Source of the DNA: Microbulbifer hydrolyticus
GTDB taxonomy: Bacteria; Pseudomonadota; Gammaproteobacteria; Pseudomonadales; Cellvibrionaceae
Direction: 5' to 3'
Assembly (NCBI RefSeq): GCF_009931115.1
Contig: NZ_CP047491.1
Location: 620,001 to 684,000, forward strand
DNA: 64,000 nucleotides
A program made the translations under genes and the position numbers. Positions within the stretch are counted from its first letter, which is position 1. Each line of letters opens with the position of its first letter. Positions 63,995 to 64,000 of the stretch are shown here, in pieces. The notes beneath the pieces are model-generated. The model saw nothing but the letters and a program-made list of their open reading frames with translations, did not search any database and was not told the DNA's origin.

Positions 63995-64000
63995 GCACAC

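Noticed and set aside
1-64000. CRISPR arrays, tRNA, rRNA, insertion sequences
   Set aside because: No regularly spaced repeats, tRNA-like cloverleaf, rRNA signature or transposase frame was seen on reading the intergenic regions and the frames.

Overview
The window looks like chromosomal DNA from a gammaproteobacterium. The clearest sign is the right end: a ZapB-like gene, zapA, 6S RNA (ssrS), 5-formyltetrahydrofolate cyclo-ligase, ygfB, pepP and ubiH in the arrangement typical of that class. Many lipoproteins, two lytic transglycosylases, an OmpA-domain protein and several outer-membrane-type proteins show a Gram-negative envelope. DNA is moderately GC-rich, with AT-rich islands near 17.7-18.2 kb, 25.7-27.3 kb and 33-35 kb. 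A marine Cellvibrionales-type organism (for example Microbulbifer) is my guess from overall feel; no database was searched. I see no rRNA, tRNA, CRISPR array, transposase or prophage.

Layout. 0-3.3 kb: tandem modular secreted proteins, one cut by the window edge, the other a probable serine hydrolase. 3.6-8.3 kb: an MltF-like transglycosylase with two binding domains, a RidA protein and two lipoproteins. 8.5-13.9 kb: an MsbA-like exporter, a cold-shock protein, the ABC-F protein YbiT and a DUF3667 membrane protein. 14.3-17.1 kb: an HscC-type Hsp70 overlapping a J-like partner. 17.2-20.8 kb: a VOC protein, a small unknown gene and a two-gene unit coding a serine-rich unknown protein and a caspase-fold-like protein. 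20.9-32.6 kb: RhlE helicase, acetolactate synthase, a spermidine-synthase-like protein, a CSD-DUF1294 protein, an orphan radical SAM enzyme, small stress or metabolic genes, a WYL regulator and a GST.

32.8-36.5 kb is an accessory island of unrecognised envelope genes, four of them in one tightly packed minus-strand unit. 36.8-44.5 kb holds a double M16 peptidase lipoprotein, a GST, an amino-acid permease, an ExaC-like aldehyde dehydrogenase and its divergent AraC-type regulator. 44.5-55.9 kb holds a glycine-zipper protein, two different photolyase/cryptochrome genes side by side, an acyl-CoA dehydrogenase, a carboxylesterase lipoprotein, a DUF937-OmpA protein, regulators, a DUF4168 protein and a small transglycosylase. 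55.9-64 kb is core: rpiA, ilvA, a 46-residue membrane protein behind a structured leader, fau, 6S RNA, zapA and its ZapB-like partner, ygfB, pepP and ubiH.

The strongest candidate for something undescribed is the 18.2-20.8 kb pair: a protein with a His/Cys layout like caspase-fold DUF4347 domains, eight bases behind a 552-residue protein with a long serine-rich segment. This recalls protease plus effector pairs, but the link is inference. Other items worth a second look are the structured leader at 58.47-58.58 kb, the radical SAM gene, the 34-36.5 kb envelope cluster and the J-like protein lacking the HPD histidine.
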